Positions 26,501 through 36,006 of a DNA stretch of 64,000 nt are shown here, piece by piece. The first letter of the stretch is position 1. The number at the start of each line of letters is the position of its first letter. This DNA is from an uncultured Poribacteria bacterium (GTDB lineage Bacteria; Poribacteria; WGA-4E; WGA-3G): assembly GCA_951828385.1 (NCBI GenBank), contig OX639973.1:2843200-2907199 (forward strand). The letters run 5' to 3'. The position numbers and the translations under genes were made by a program. The notes below the pieces were generated by a model, which worked only from the letters and a program-made list of their open reading frames with translations, was not told the DNA's origin and searched no databases.

Positions 26501-26905
26501 ATGGAAGAAACTATAGACCAGGAAGAAGCACAACAACTTCCGCCTGTCGATTTTATTAGCTATCTCGCGAACCTCGTAGAAACTGGACGGCTCTACTTAG
26601 ACGGAATCCCTAACCCCGAAACAGAGGAGGTGGTTATAAACCTCCCGCTTGTGAAACATATTATTGATACGATTGAGATGCTTGAGGTGAAGACTCAAGG
26701 GAACCTCACCGCACCAGAAGCCAACTTTCTGTCAAATACGCTCTACGAACTCAGAATGGGCTACATCCGTGTTGTCAGTAGCCAAGAAGCAGCCGCACAA
26801 GAGGAAACCCAAGAGGAATCCACGGCTGAAGCACCTGAAGTAGAGCCATCAGATAACGAAACCGAAGCAGAGGCACCCGCTGACAAAACCGATGAAGCCT
26901 CCTAA
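26501..26905 (+). CDS. DUF1844 domain protein
   Basis: The 134-aa protein matches the DUF1844 pattern: FISYLANLVETGRLYLDGIP, NLPLVKHIIDTIEMLEVKT, GNLTAPEANFLSNTLYELR. The family is small, predicted cytoplasmic and of unknown function. The last 40 residues form a very acidic Glu/Ala-rich tail (EETQEESTAEAPEVE). A putative tiny frame starts 3 bp after its stop. Confidence 0.85.
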   Translation: MEETIDQEEAQQLPPVDFISYLANLVETGRLYLDGIPNPETEEVVINLPLVKHIIDTIEMLEVKTQGNLTAPEANFLSNTLYELRMGYIRVVSSQEAAAQEETQEESTAEAPEVEPSDNETEAEAPADKTDEAS

Positions 26906-26908
26906 CGG

Positions 26909-27061
26909 GTGACCCAGCAAAAACTGGGACACAACAATCGCGCACCGCAAGTCGCAAAACTTTTGCCCACGCTCGATAGACCCGAGTATCAGACTCTTTT
27001 TGACATTGCACGACACGATCCGAATCCTGCTGTCAAACGCTGCACTAAAAAGCGGCATTAG
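26909..27061 (+). CDS. Possible small protein (50 aa)
   Basis: A GTG at 26909 opens a 50-codon frame that ends at 27061. It encodes a basic, helix-friendly peptide (PTLDRPEYQTLFDIARHD, then NPAVKRCTKKRH). The start lies 3 bp after the stop of the DUF1844 gene, which would allow coupled translation. There is no separate ribosome binding site and no family I recognise. The composition looks coding, but this is tentative. Confidence 0.4.
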   Translation: MTQQKLGHNNRAPQVAKLLPTLDRPEYQTLFDIARHDPNPAVKRCTKKRH

Positions 27062-27135
27062 ATTCAGCAGGATCAAAGGAGTTTCTCAGTAGACACGCTT
27101 CAGAAATGTGAAGCACACTGTCATAAAACTGGAGA

Positions 27136-28155
27136 ATGAATTATCAACGCAAGATTCTTTTCGCCCTCGTAATGCTCTTTGGTTTACTCGTGATCGGGAC
27201 CGTCGGTTACATGGTACTTGAAAAGGATAATCCGCAGCACGGGTGGCAGCTCCTCGATGCAATCTACATGACTGTCATTACCTTGACAACTGCCGGTCAT
27301 GATGACCTCGAAATGAGCGATAGCGGGCGCATTTTCACGATTCTGCTACTCATCGTCGGGATTGTCGTGTTCACCTATAGTGTCACTATTGCTACTGCAT
27401 TTCTGATTGAAGGACAACTACAAAGTTTTTTCCGACAACAAAAAATGATCCGAACAGTCCATAAATTATCAGACCACTATATCATTTGCGGGCTCGGCGA
27501 TACCGGGGTGCATGTCCTCGACGAAATGCTGAAGGCAGAAGTAGATTTTGTCGGCATCGAAGCCGAGGAAGAACGATTAATCCATCTCACCGATACACGA
27601 AATTTCCCATATCTCCACGGTGATGCAACCGATGATGAATTACTTATGCGTGCAGGTATCGAGCGCGCACGAGGTCTTGTCACATGCCTCAGCCGTGACC
27701 AAGACAACCTATTTATCGTCATCTCCGCGAGGAAACTGAACCCACACCTCCGCATAGCTTCCAAAGCCGTTGAAGACAATTCCGCCGGAAAACTTATCAT
27801 CGCAGGCGCAGATGAGGTCGTCTTACCGGATCATATTGGTGGGCTCCGCCTCGCATCCGGCATACTCCAACCACATCTCGTCGGGTTTTTGGACAATATC
27901 ACACAAAATCAAGACGGTGCCCAGTTTACCGAATCCGTTATTCAAAGAGAAGCCCCTTTAGATGGAATTTCACTTAAAGCCGGAAACATTCGAGAACAAA
28001 CTGGATTGGTTGTCATCGCAATCCGAGATAACGACGGAACGTTCCTCTATAATCCGCCCGGAGATAAGAAAATGATAGCCGGTGATGCTTTATTAGTCAT
28101 AGCGAATCGGAAACAGTTACAAATATTACACAAACTTACAGGAGATCTAAGTTAG
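27136..28155 (+). CDS. RCK-type ion channel: two-TM pore, TrkA-N and TrkA-C domains
   Basis: The 339-aa protein has TM1 (ILFALVMLFGLLVIGTVGYM), a pore loop, TM2 (ILLLIVGIVVFTYSVTIAT), an RCK/TrkA-N Rossmann domain (DHYIICGLGDTGVHVL, with the G-x-G-x-x-G NAD-binding motif) and a C-terminal TrkA-C domain from about residue 260. This is the layout of MthK-like potassium channels gated by ligand binding to the RCK ring. The filter, normally T-x-G-Y/F-G, reads TTAGHDD at residues 51-57, so selectivity may differ. The start ATG sits unusually close to its GGAG. Confidence 0.85.
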   Translation: MNYQRKILFALVMLFGLLVIGTVGYMVLEKDNPQHGWQLLDAIYMTVITLTTAGHDDLEMSDSGRIFTILLLIVGIVVFTYSVTIATAFLIEGQLQSFFRQQKMIRTVHKLSDHYIICGLGDTGVHVLDEMLKAEVDFVGIEAEEERLIHLTDTRNFPYLHGDATDDELLMRAGIERARGLVTCLSRDQDNLFIVISARKLNPHLRIASKAVEDNSAGKLIIAGADEVVLPDHIGGLRLASGILQPHLVGFLDNITQNQDGAQFTESVIQREAPLDGISLKAGNIREQTGLVVIAIRDNDGTFLYNPPGDKKMIAGDALLVIANRKQLQILHKLTGDLS

Positions 28156-28226
28156 CCGGAGCCATTCAGCTTCCGATTTTGCTGATTGCTGGCTGCCGAA
28201 AACTTAAAACTCTGAGTGGAAATGCG

Positions 28227-28256
28227 TTGACCTGTTAATTTAATTTGTGATATGAT
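28227..28256 (+). promoter_or_regulatory. Sigma70-type promoter for the YifB/ComM gene
   Basis: TTGACC (28227-28232), an 18-bp spacer, TATGAT (28251-28256), 79 bp upstream of the start codon at 28335. Confidence 0.55.
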
Positions 28257-28334
28257 AGTGCCGAAGTTTACTACACCTACAATACGAACCGGTAGAACTA
28301 TTCAAATTAGCGTAAATCGGAAGGAAACACCTGT

Positions 28335-29873
28335 ATGCTCGCAACAGTCCTAAGCAGTGCGTTGCTGGGAATTGATGCCTATATTGTAAAAGTTGAAGTG
28401 GATGTCGCTGGCGGACTTCCTTCCTTCAGCACCGTCGGTTTACCCGATAGCGCAATCAAAGAGAGCCGGGATCGGGTTACGGCAGCCATTAAGAACTCGG
28501 GTTTCTACTTCCCGCAGACCCGAATCACGGCAAATTTAGCACCGGCGGACATCCGAAAAGCGGGCTCAGCGTTTGATCTTCCCATCGCAATCGGTGTTAT
28601 GGCGGCTACCAATCAGGTAAATCCCGTAAAACTCGAAAATGCAATGATTTTGGGTGAACTTGCCCTTGATGGAAATATCCGAGGCATACAAGGCGGACTT
28701 CCGATAGCCATCGCCGCAAAAGAGAACGGCATCGCAGATCTTATCTTACCCGCTGAAAACGCCAAAGAAGCGGCAATTGTCGATGGTGTCAACGTCTATC
28801 CGATTGAGAGCCTATCGGAGGCTGCCGCATTTCTTAATTCAGAGAAGGAAATAGCACCAAAACTACACACACACGACACTGACGCACACACCGCGCATCC
28901 AGAAATGCCCATCGACCTACTTGACGTGAAAGGGCAAGAACACGTTAAACGCGCCATTGAAGTCGCTGCTGCAGGGGGACACAACCTCATTATGATCGGA
29001 CCCCCCGGCTCCGGAAAGACGATGATCGCGAAGCGAATTCCGTCGATTCTCCCGAGACTTTCAATGGACGAATCCCTTGAAACAACCAAAATTCAGAGTA
29101 TTATCGGTGTTCTGCCAAGCGATACGCCTTTAGTTGTGACGCGTCCGTACCGTTCACCACACCATACCATTTCAGATGCCGGCTTAATCGGTGGTGGAAA
29201 TGTGCCGCGCCCTGGCGAGGTGAGCCTTGCGCATAACGGTGTGCTCTTTTTAGACGAACTCCCTGAATTCCGACGGAACGTCCTTGAGGTTATGCGACAA
29301 CCGCTTGAGGACCGGCAGGTGACGATCTCTCGTGCAGCAGCATCGCTCACTTATCCCGCAAATTTCATGCTCGTCGCAGCCATGAACCCTTGTCCCTGTG
29401 GGTTTTTCAGCGATCCAAGCCGAGATTGTAAGTGCACGCCGAACCAGATACAGAACTATGTCTCCCGAATTTCGGGGCCGTTATTGGATAGAATCGACAT
29501 CCAAGTTGAAGTGCCAGCGGTGAAATACGCCGAACTCGCCGCCGAAACAACCGGCGAACCGTCGGCACGTGTCCAAGAACGGGTCGAGGCGGCACGCCAA
29601 ATTCAACACGCACGTTTCGCAAACACAACAATACACGCCAACGCAAGTATGCAATCAAAACAGATACGAGAATACTGTAAAATTGACGATCAGGCACAAG
29701 ATTTACTCCGGGTTGCGATTAACCAATTAGGATTGAGTGCGCGCGCCTATGACCGAATTTTGAAGGTCGCACGCACCATCGCAGACCTTGAGCAAAACCC
29801 GAATATAGAGGCAGTTCATGTCTCTGAAGCCATACAATATCGGAGCTTAGACCGGAGTTTCTGGAAAGATTAA
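28335..29873 (+). CDS. comM: YifB/ComM family Mg-chelatase-like AAA ATPase
   Basis: This 512-aa protein has full family length. It has an N-terminal Lon-protease-like fold ([19 protein letters not shown]), a Walker A ([13 protein letters not shown]), a Walker B ([11 protein letters not shown]), the family signature [19 protein letters not shown] and a C-terminal Mg-chelatase lid ([18 protein letters not shown]). ComM is a hexameric helicase that drives branch migration during integration of transformed DNA. AAGGAA precedes the ATG. It is followed 20 bp later by a sulfatase gene. Confidence 0.95.
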   Translation: MLATVLSSALLGIDAYIVKVEVDVAGGLPSFSTVGLPDSAIKESRDRVTAAIKNSGFYFPQTRITANLAPADIRKAGSAFDLPIAIGVMAATNQVNPVKLENAMILGELALDGNIRGIQGGLPIAIAAKENGIADLILPAENAKEAAIVDGVNVYPIESLSEAAAFLNSEKEIAPKLHTHDTDAHTAHPEMPIDLLDVKGQEHVKRAIEVAAAGGHNLIMIGPPGSGKTMIAKRIPSILPRLSMDESLETTKIQSIIGVLPSDTPLVVTRPYRSPHHTISDAGLIGGGNVPRPGEVSLAHNGVLFLDELPEFRRNVLEVMRQPLEDRQVTISRAAASLTYPANFMLVAAMNPCPCGFFSDPSRDCKCTPNQIQNYVSRISGPLLDRIDIQVEVPAVKYAELAAETTGEPSARVQERVEAARQIQHARFANTTIHANASMQSKQIREYCKIDDQAQDLLRVAINQLGLSARAYDRILKVARTIADLEQNPNIEAVHVSEAIQYRSLDRSFWKD

Positions 29874-29893
29874 CACGATGGAGAAGTCGAAGC

Positions 29894-31246
29894 ATGCAAC
29901 CTAATTTTATTATCTTTCTAACAGACGACCAAGGGTACGGCGACCTATCCTGTATGGGCGCGACCGACTTCAAAACGCCACACCTCGATAGAATGGCAGC
30001 TGAAGGGGCCCGCTTCACAGATTGGTACTCGAATTCACCCGTCTGTTCGCCTTCACGTGCAGCATTACTGACAGGACGCTACCCGTGCCATGCAGGGGTC
30101 CGCTCTATTTTATCAGGACACCGCACCGCGACAGGACTGCCACCTTCCGTTCCGACACTTGCAACCGCACTTAAGGAACACGGCTACTACACCGCAATGT
30201 CCGGGAAATGGCATCTCGGACTCGCCGAAGGCTCACGCCCTGAACACCACGGGTTTGACGATTGGTTCGGATTCATGGCAGGCTGTATCGACTTCTTTTC
30301 GCACATCTTTTACTGGGGTATGGCGCAACGCGGGATTGACCAGACACACGATCTCTGGGAAAACGGCGAAGAGATTTACCGCAACGGCGAATACTTCACC
30401 GAACTCATCACGGAATATGCCATCAAATATATCCGTAAGTCTGTTGAACTCGGAAAGCCGTTTTGCCTCTACGTGCCTTACAACGCACCACATTACCCGA
30501 TGCACGCGCCAGAAAAATACGTCGAGCGGTTCCCAAATCTACCCTGGGACAGACAGATCATGGCGGCGATGCTCAGCGCGGTTGACGATAGCGTCGGCGA
30601 AATTTTCGCGGAGCTCGAGAGACTCGGACTCGCAGAGAACACGTTCTCCTATTTCCAGAGCGACAACGGCCCCTCGCGTGAGACACGAAACTGGTTAGAC
30701 GGCACCCAGGACCCGTATTACGGCGGCACCGCCGGGAAACTCAAAGGACATAAATTCAGTCTCTACGAAGGCGGCATCCGTTCACCCGGCATTATGAATT
30801 GGCCACAGCAGATCCCTGCAGGACAGGTCATCAGCGAAGTCGGCGCAGCTATGGATGTGTTTCCGACGTTCCTTGCGGCGGCAGGCGGTGATCCTTCCGA
30901 ATACACACTCGATGGACGGGATGTCTTACCCATGGTGGCAAACGGTGAACCCACACCGCATAGCGAACTCTATTGGGAGATGGGTAAACAGACTGCTGTG
31001 CGTCGTGACAATTGGAAACTTGTACTTAACGGCCAATTGGTAGAGGGCGCACCTCCAGAAGACGATGTGCATCTCGCGAATCTCGAAACAGATATGGGTG
31101 AAACGGAGAACCTGAAAGATTCACACCCGGAAATTACCGCTGAATTAACAGACGCAGCGCAGGCATGGCGCGAGGGCATTGAAACACACTGGGAAACCGA
31201 ATGGGTTAATCCGAACGGAACAACCGGCTACGTCAAGAAAAAGTAA
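29894..31246 (+). CDS. Sulfatase (arylsulfatase A family)
   Basis: The 450-aa protein starts with the metal-binding NFIIFLTDDQGYGDL. It carries the formylglycine motif VCSPSRAALLTGR, with Cys51 as the residue to be oxidised, then SGKWHLG and a second metal site in FQSDNGPSRE. It should hydrolyse sulfate esters, probably from polysaccharides. No signal peptide is visible, so it may act inside the cell on imported oligosaccharides. Activation needs an FGE or a radical-SAM maturase; none of the three SUMF1-fold proteins in this window has the catalytic Cys pair. Confidence 0.93.
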   Translation: MQPNFIIFLTDDQGYGDLSCMGATDFKTPHLDRMAAEGARFTDWYSNSPVCSPSRAALLTGRYPCHAGVRSILSGHRTATGLPPSVPTLATALKEHGYYTAMSGKWHLGLAEGSRPEHHGFDDWFGFMAGCIDFFSHIFYWGMAQRGIDQTHDLWENGEEIYRNGEYFTELITEYAIKYIRKSVELGKPFCLYVPYNAPHYPMHAPEKYVERFPNLPWDRQIMAAMLSAVDDSVGEIFAELERLGLAENTFSYFQSDNGPSRETRNWLDGTQDPYYGGTAGKLKGHKFSLYEGGIRSPGIMNWPQQIPAGQVISEVGAAMDVFPTFLAAAGGDPSEYTLDGRDVLPMVANGEPTPHSELYWEMGKQTAVRRDNWKLVLNGQLVEGAPPEDDVHLANLETDMGETENLKDSHPEITAELTDAAQAWREGIETHWETEWVNPNGTTGYVKKK

Positions 31247-31262
31247 TGTGACGAGATATACT

Positions 31263-32150
31263 ATGATACTTTTTAAATTCGCATTTATTACGGACACACA
31301 TCTCTATCTAAACGCACCGAGGAACTTCGCGGGCGGGCTACAGCAACAAAAAAACAGCCTCGCGCTCTATGAAAAATTGGTTGAACAACTCAACGCGTTT
31401 GATCCAGCATTTGTGATTCACGGTGGGGATATCGTCTGTGGTGGCAAAAGTTTCGATATGTCGGCGGAAGAATACGAGGCGACACTTGCTGCAGCACAAC
31501 AGCTCGGGCAACGTATCAATGCACCGTGCTATTACATCCCCGGCAACCACGATTTGCATCCGGAAACCGGCACTAAAGATGCCTACTTAGCACACTTCGG
31601 TATCAACGGCATGGGATCCGTCTGTTTTGTTCATGAAAATATTCGGTTTATCCTCCTTGATTCACAAGAAGTACCGGAAGATCTGACGCACGGGTATATT
31701 AGCACGAACCAGTTGGCGTGGGCAGAACGTGAATTGAAAAGAGCACGAGATTACGATGAAGAGGTCTTCATCTTCTCGCACCAACTCCCGTTTCCAAACG
31801 TAGAATTTCAGGGGATCGGTTCAAGGGTGGCTAACTCCGCGGAAGTACTCGAAGTCATTTCACCTTTTGACAAACAGGTTTTGGCATTCTTTTGTGGACA
31901 TCTACATCTCAACCGCGTTTTCAGGGAACAAGGTATGTTGTGTATCGTCTCCGCTGGTATTATCTGTTATCCGATGATGTGGAAGCAAGTTATCGTCTAC
32001 CCGGATAGAGTTGAGGTGAATTCCATGACAGTCGATCTGATAGATGCCTTTGCCGAATCGGAAGCCGTCCAACCCGATAACAATCCGTATCTATTAGGGA
32101 GAGAGCGGGACCTAAATTTCAGCATCCCACGGAACCCTCAACCGGGTTAG
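31263..32150 (+). CDS. Calcineurin-like metallophosphoesterase
   Basis: All metallophosphoesterase motifs are present in the 295-aa protein: ITDTHLY (D-x-H), HGGDIV, PGNHD, FSHQLPFP and FCGHLHLN. The family hydrolyses phosphomonoesters or diesters with two metal ions. The start at 31263, 17 bp after the sulfatase stop, gives a natural N-terminus (MILFKFAFITDTHL). An upstream in-frame start would lie inside the sulfatase gene. No signal peptide. Together with the sulfatase it could process substituted glycans or phosphodiesters, but the substrate is unknown. Confidence 0.9.
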   Translation: MILFKFAFITDTHLYLNAPRNFAGGLQQQKNSLALYEKLVEQLNAFDPAFVIHGGDIVCGGKSFDMSAEEYEATLAAAQQLGQRINAPCYYIPGNHDLHPETGTKDAYLAHFGINGMGSVCFVHENIRFILLDSQEVPEDLTHGYISTNQLAWAERELKRARDYDEEVFIFSHQLPFPNVEFQGIGSRVANSAEVLEVISPFDKQVLAFFCGHLHLNRVFREQGMLCIVSAGIICYPMMWKQVIVYPDRVEVNSMTVDLIDAFAESEAVQPDNNPYLLGRERDLNFSIPRNPQPG

Positions 32151-32180
32151 TGGTTATCAAGCGCGGGCTTTTCACACTTT

Positions 32181-32234
32181 CAGTTATCAGATACCTCTTT
32201 AACTGATAACCGATAACTGACAACTAACAACTAT
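32181..32234. repeat. Dispersed CAGTTATCAG inverted repeat element
   Basis: CAGTTATCAG (32181-32190) is matched by inverted CTGATAACCGATAACTG (32203-32219), followed by ACAACTAACAACTATT up to the ATG of the ABC ATPase gene. No Shine-Dalgarno is left between the element and the start codon. The same family occurs at 61637-61737. Confidence 0.65.
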
Positions 32235-32238
32235 TAAA

Positions 32239-33201
32239 ATGATTGAAGTCCAAAATATCACCAAAAACTATGGTCCCTTCCAAGCACTCAAAGACATCTC
32301 CTTTCAGGTAGACAAGGGACAAATCGTTGGATTCTTAGGTCCAAACGGTGCGGGGAAAACCACAACGATGCGCATCCTCACCTGCTTCATGCCGGCGAGT
32401 AGCGGACGCGTTACTATCGCTGGATATGATGTTTTCAAAGAATCGAGAGAGGTTCGCAAACGCATCGGGTATCTCCCAGAAAACGTGCCACTCTACCCAG
32501 AAATGACGGTGACGAAATACCTCAAGTATATGGCAAAAATCCGTAGCGTGCCGCGCGGTAACATCAAAGCGCAGTTGGACAACGCTATAGAGGCGTGTGG
32601 ACTCACCGAACGCAGGCATCAAATTATAGGTCAATTATCTCGCGGGTTCCGGCAACGCGTAGGTTTAGCACAGGCTCTTATCCATGAACCGGATGTTCTA
32701 ATCCTCGACGAGCCCACCTCTGGACTGGACCCACGGCAAATTGTTGAAATCCGTGAATTAATCAAGGCACTCGGCAAAGAGCGCACAATCCTATTCAGCA
32801 CCCACATCCTACCGGAAGCGAGTATGACCTGTGAACGGTTGATTATCATTAGCAGTGGTGAAATTACGGGGGATATCCAGTTAGAAGACGGCCGCGCTGT
32901 ACCCCAGCAAAACGATGCTTCTGTCAGCGATCCGGAAAGCACATCACGAGCCCCCTTAACGCTCTCTCTTGAGATAGCAGGCGCGCCAGCCGACGACATC
33001 TTGGCTGCGCTTACGGACATTCCAAACGTGGTTCAGGTCGAACAGACCGATGACACCACAATGTTCCGTCTTCACTATACACCCACAACCGATATTCGGG
33101 CAGAAGTCGCAGAAACCATCGTTGGACGCGGGTGGCGATTGCTTGAAATGCACACAACTGAAATGTCTTTGGAAGAGTTGTTCCTATCTTTAACGGTGTA
33201 G
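32239..33201 (+). CDS. ABC transporter ATP-binding protein (GldA/ABC-2 type)
   Basis: The 320-aa protein has Walker A (GPNGAGKTTTMR), a signature LSRGFRQRVGLAQAL of the LSRGF type seen in GldA/CcmA-like ABC-2 exporters, and Walker B with D-loop (VLILDEPTSGLDPRQ). The H-loop His is in FSTHILPEA. A C-terminal regulatory extension of about 90 residues follows. The usual membrane partner is not encoded next to it: the following gene is on the other strand. The ATG directly follows a repeat and lacks an obvious ribosome binding site. Confidence 0.9.
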   Translation: MIEVQNITKNYGPFQALKDISFQVDKGQIVGFLGPNGAGKTTTMRILTCFMPASSGRVTIAGYDVFKESREVRKRIGYLPENVPLYPEMTVTKYLKYMAKIRSVPRGNIKAQLDNAIEACGLTERRHQIIGQLSRGFRQRVGLAQALIHEPDVLILDEPTSGLDPRQIVEIRELIKALGKERTILFSTHILPEASMTCERLIIISSGEITGDIQLEDGRAVPQQNDASVSDPESTSRAPLTLSLEIAGAPADDILAALTDIPNVVQVEQTDDTTMFRLHYTPTTDIRAEVAETIVGRGWRLLEMHTTEMSLEELFLSLTV

Positions 33202-33247
33202 GCTATATTTTCGGTGATGACAATTATCTCGGTTATAGTCATCGGAA

Positions 33248-33994
33248 TTACGAGGATTCAAGCGGTAGTTTCAATTGCTCGCGAACTGATCGCCGAACCT
33301 TATCACAAATACGCATCGCGTGTGCTGTTTCGTCCGCAGTCGCGAATTTCCCAGGATAACGCGGATCAACGGCGTGTTCCGACAACTTTGAAAAATCTTC
33401 CCCCCACGCATCCCAAGCAGGAAGAGTCGGGACAATCAGGTTCAATAACTCTTGTAAATCGTGGGGCCTTGGAAAAGGGATGTTTGCCTCTTGAAGCCAC
33501 GCCTTTAGATATTTTTCAACACACTGCTGAGCCAGGAAGCAGATAACATCATTTACCGGATTTTGTCCTTGCTCGGATTGCTGTGCGACAGTATAATCGC
33601 CTTCAGCTTTCTGCACCCATTCTAACGTCAACGGATTCATAGCGCACTGTTCCTTCTTTACGGGTTTCAAGAAAAAATTAGGAGTTTCATAAAGCACCTC
33701 GCCTTTTTCAGTAATCTCTCGGAGAAACCAATCGTTATACCCAAGGCGATACGCCAGGTCTTCAGGCGAATGCACAAGCACATGCAGGCGGAAAGGACGC
33801 GCGAGACGCTCCCGAATCTCTATCTCTTGCTGGCGGGTTTCCGATTTCGCCACCGGCATAACGACCAGCAAATCAACATCGGAGTATTCCGTCGGCGTAC
33901 CATACGCATAAGAACCGAAAAGAACAACCTGTAACGGCGCGAACTCGCGTACGATGTCATCACATGTCGTTTGAATCTCTTGACGGGTAACCAT
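33248..33994 (-). CDS. MNT-HEPN fused toxin-antitoxin-like protein
   Basis: The N-terminal half is a minimal nucleotidyltransferase: GSYAYGTPTEYSDVDLLVV contains the G-S...D-x-D catalytic motif. The C-terminal half is a HEPN domain of about 130 aa (FLAQQCVEKYLKAWLQEA and RPHDLQELL). MNT and HEPN are normally separate, adjacent genes in which the MNT protein AMPylates or neutralises the HEPN RNase; here they form one open frame of 248 aa. I chose the ATG at 33994, 8 nt from AAGGGA; an ATG at 34000 is also possible. An internal ATG at 33640 with its own ribosome binding site could also yield HEPN alone. The gene converges with the ABC ATPase gene. Confidence 0.82.
   Translation of the reverse strand: MVTRQEIQTTCDDIVREFAPLQVVLFGSYAYGTPTEYSDVDLLVVMPVAKSETRQQEIEIRERLARPFRLHVLVHSPEDLAYRLGYNDWFLREITEKGEVLYETPNFFLKPVKKEQCAMNPLTLEWVQKAEGDYTVAQQSEQGQNPVNDVICFLAQQCVEKYLKAWLQEANIPFPRPHDLQELLNLIVPTLPAWDAWGEDFSKLSEHAVDPRYPGKFATADETAHAMRICDKVRRSVREQLKLPLESS
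33638..33657 (-). promoter_or_regulatory. Internal ribosome binding site and start for a free HEPN product
   Basis: Within the fused frame, AGAAGGA (33651-33657, minus strand) lies 10 nt before an in-frame ATG (33638-33640). The product from there (MNPLTLEWVQKAEGDY onward, 130 aa) matches the usual length of a stand-alone HEPN protein. Confidence 0.5.
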
Positions 33995-34203
33995 ATTCAT
34001 TCCCTTTTTTGTTTCGGTGTGTTTATAACAGGAGCGCACAGCGATACAGGCAAACGTATAGGTCAATTATGCCACATCTCCCTCACACACGCAAGAAAAT
34101 TTTAAAATTTAAAAAAGAATTGATTTCTAAATGTATCTATTGTATAATCAACGCCACGCAATCACTTAAACAAGGAGCCGCGATCGCCTTAAAAATAACC
34201 GCT

Positions 34204-35127
34204 ATGAAACTCGTTACCTTTCAAACCCAATCAGCAGACGCAACACCAAAACTCGGCGCATGGACGACTGACGACCAAATTGTTGACCTCACGGCAGTCG
34301 CCTCAGACATGTACGAATTCTTTGAAAAGAATTGCATCGCTGACGCACAAAAACATATTGACCAGACGGCTAATAGCAGCTTCCCTGTTGCTGACGTGCA
34401 ACTGCTCGCACCGTTTCCACGTCCAGCAAGCCTTCGGGATTTCGGCGTATTTAAGACCCACATGGATGCTGCCTCACGTATCACAGGTAAAGAAATCTCC
34501 CAGGAGTGGTTCAAACTGCCCAACTATTACCGCGGCAGTACCAGTCCGTCCTCTATTGCCGGGCACGAAGCCGTTGTTACATGGCCCAACTACACCGAAA
34601 GACTCGACTTTGAACTCGAATGGGGGATCTACATCGGGAAAACCGGAAAAAATATCTCCATAGAAGAAGCCCCCGAGTACATCGCCGGTTATACCATTTA
34701 CAACGACATCAGCGCACGCGACATCCAGTTCCGCCACATGACGCTGGCACTCGGTCCCGCCAAAGGAAAGGACTTTGACAACAGCAATATCATGGGACCC
34801 TGTCTCGTAACGCCAGATGAAATCCGTGATCCGTATAACCTCCGAATGATTGCCAGAATCAACGGCGAAGTCTGGTCAGACGGCAATACATCGGATATGT
34901 ATTACTCCTTCGCTGAGATGATCTCGTTCGTCTCACAATCAGAAACGCTGCATCCCGGTGAATTTTTAGGGTCCGGCACCGTCGGAAATGGGTGCGGATG
35001 GGAACTCGACCGCTGGATTCAACCGGGGGACATCGTTGAACTTGAAATCGAGAATATCGGTGTACTCAGAAACCAAATCGGTGAACCAGAAGTGAACCCC
35101 GCAGAATGGACAGAAAAGGGACTTTAG
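34204..35127 (+). CDS. Fumarylacetoacetate hydrolase family protein
   Basis: This is a 307-aa FAH-fold protein. The metal and catalytic region is visible in FELEWGIYIGKTGKNIS, AGYTIYNDISARDIQFR and GPAKGKDFDNSNIMGP, and the C-terminal barrel ends with GSGTVGNGCGWELDRW. Family members hydrolyse or decarboxylate 2,4-diketo acids and related compounds. The start at 34204 gives a standard N-terminus (MKLVTFQT); AAGGAG is 20-30 nt upstream, further than ideal. The SDR gene starts 34 bp after the stop, suggesting a joint catabolic step such as deoxy-sugar acid breakdown (inference). Confidence 0.9.
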   Translation: MKLVTFQTQSADATPKLGAWTTDDQIVDLTAVASDMYEFFEKNCIADAQKHIDQTANSSFPVADVQLLAPFPRPASLRDFGVFKTHMDAASRITGKEISQEWFKLPNYYRGSTSPSSIAGHEAVVTWPNYTERLDFELEWGIYIGKTGKNISIEEAPEYIAGYTIYNDISARDIQFRHMTLALGPAKGKDFDNSNIMGPCLVTPDEIRDPYNLRMIARINGEVWSDGNTSDMYYSFAEMISFVSQSETLHPGEFLGSGTVGNGCGWELDRWIQPGDIVELEIENIGVLRNQIGEPEVNPAEWTEKGL

Positions 35128-35161
35128 ACACAATCAATCAGAAAAAAATGAACGGTAAAAA

Positions 35162-35911
35162 ATGCGACTTAAAGACAAAGTAGCCATTACAACAGGTGCC
35201 GCATCCGGCATTGGCAAAGCCACAGCGATCCTGTTTGCCGAACAGGGTGCAAAGGTCGTCGTTGCGGACATTGATGAAAGTGGGGCGAACCAGACCCTTG
35301 CCACCATCCGAGACGCAGGCAACGAAGCAACCTACGTCGAAACCGATGTGACAATCTCAGACAACACCGAGCGGATGGTCCAGGAAGCCGTCAGCAGATA
35401 CGGGAAACTGGATATTCTGGTGAGCAGTGCCGGCATCGCAATGCGACTCCCTGTCGGTGACTTACCAGAAGCAGACTGGCATCGCTGTTTAGATGTCAAC
35501 CTCACCGGTGTCTATCTCTCTGCCAAAGCAGCGATCCCCGCTATGCAGAAAAACGGCGGCGGCTCCATTATCAACCTATCCTCTATCTATGGAATTGTCG
35601 GCGCGGACGTACGGGCAGCGTATGTCGCCTCTAAAGGCGGTGTGACGAACCTCACCCGCGGGATGGCACTCGACTATGCCGAAGATAACATCCGAGTCAA
35701 CTGTATCTGTCCCGGTTTCGTTGAGACACCGTTAGTTGCTGGTGTCATCAAAACACCAGAGGAGTATCAGGTCCTTGCGGACAAGCACCCGATGCGCCGA
35801 CTCGCGCAGCCCGAAGAGATCGCCTACGGCGCATTATACCTCGCCTCCGATGAATCCGCCTTCGTCACAGGCATCGCCTTACCGATTGATGGCGGTTACA
35901 CCGCAGGATAA
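35162..35911 (+). CDS. Short-chain dehydrogenase/reductase
   Basis: The 249-aa protein is a classical SDR: cofactor motif [10 protein letters not shown], NxAG-type strand [11 protein letters not shown], catalytic Ser in [11 protein letters not shown] and Tyr-Lys in AAYVASKGG, then [14 protein letters not shown] and a C-terminus [13 protein letters not shown]. The Asp after the second strand (VVADIDES) suggests NAD(H) preference. It is paired with the upstream FAH-family gene, as in oxidative L-fucose or L-rhamnose pathways, where an SDR makes the 2,4-diketo acid that an FAH enzyme cleaves. That substrate assignment is inference. Confidence 0.92.
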   Translation: MRLKDKVAITTGAASGIGKATAILFAEQGAKVVVADIDESGANQTLATIRDAGNEATYVETDVTISDNTERMVQEAVSRYGKLDILVSSAGIAMRLPVGDLPEADWHRCLDVNLTGVYLSAKAAIPAMQKNGGGSIINLSSIYGIVGADVRAAYVASKGGVTNLTRGMALDYAEDNIRVNCICPGFVETPLVAGVIKTPEEYQVLADKHPMRRLAQPEEIAYGALYLASDESAFVTGIALPIDGGYTAG

Positions 35912-36006
35912 GTTATAAGTAGATTCTAACTGCCTGTTACACCTTAGATCCTGTCCGCCACACCGTTATTCATACAACAGTCTTCAATTCTTAGATTAAA
36001 TCTTCC

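Noticed and set aside
33214-33546. 110-aa plus-strand frame that could be the missing ABC permease
   Set aside because: It is antisense to the HEPN part of the MNT-HEPN gene, too short and not hydrophobic enough for a permease.
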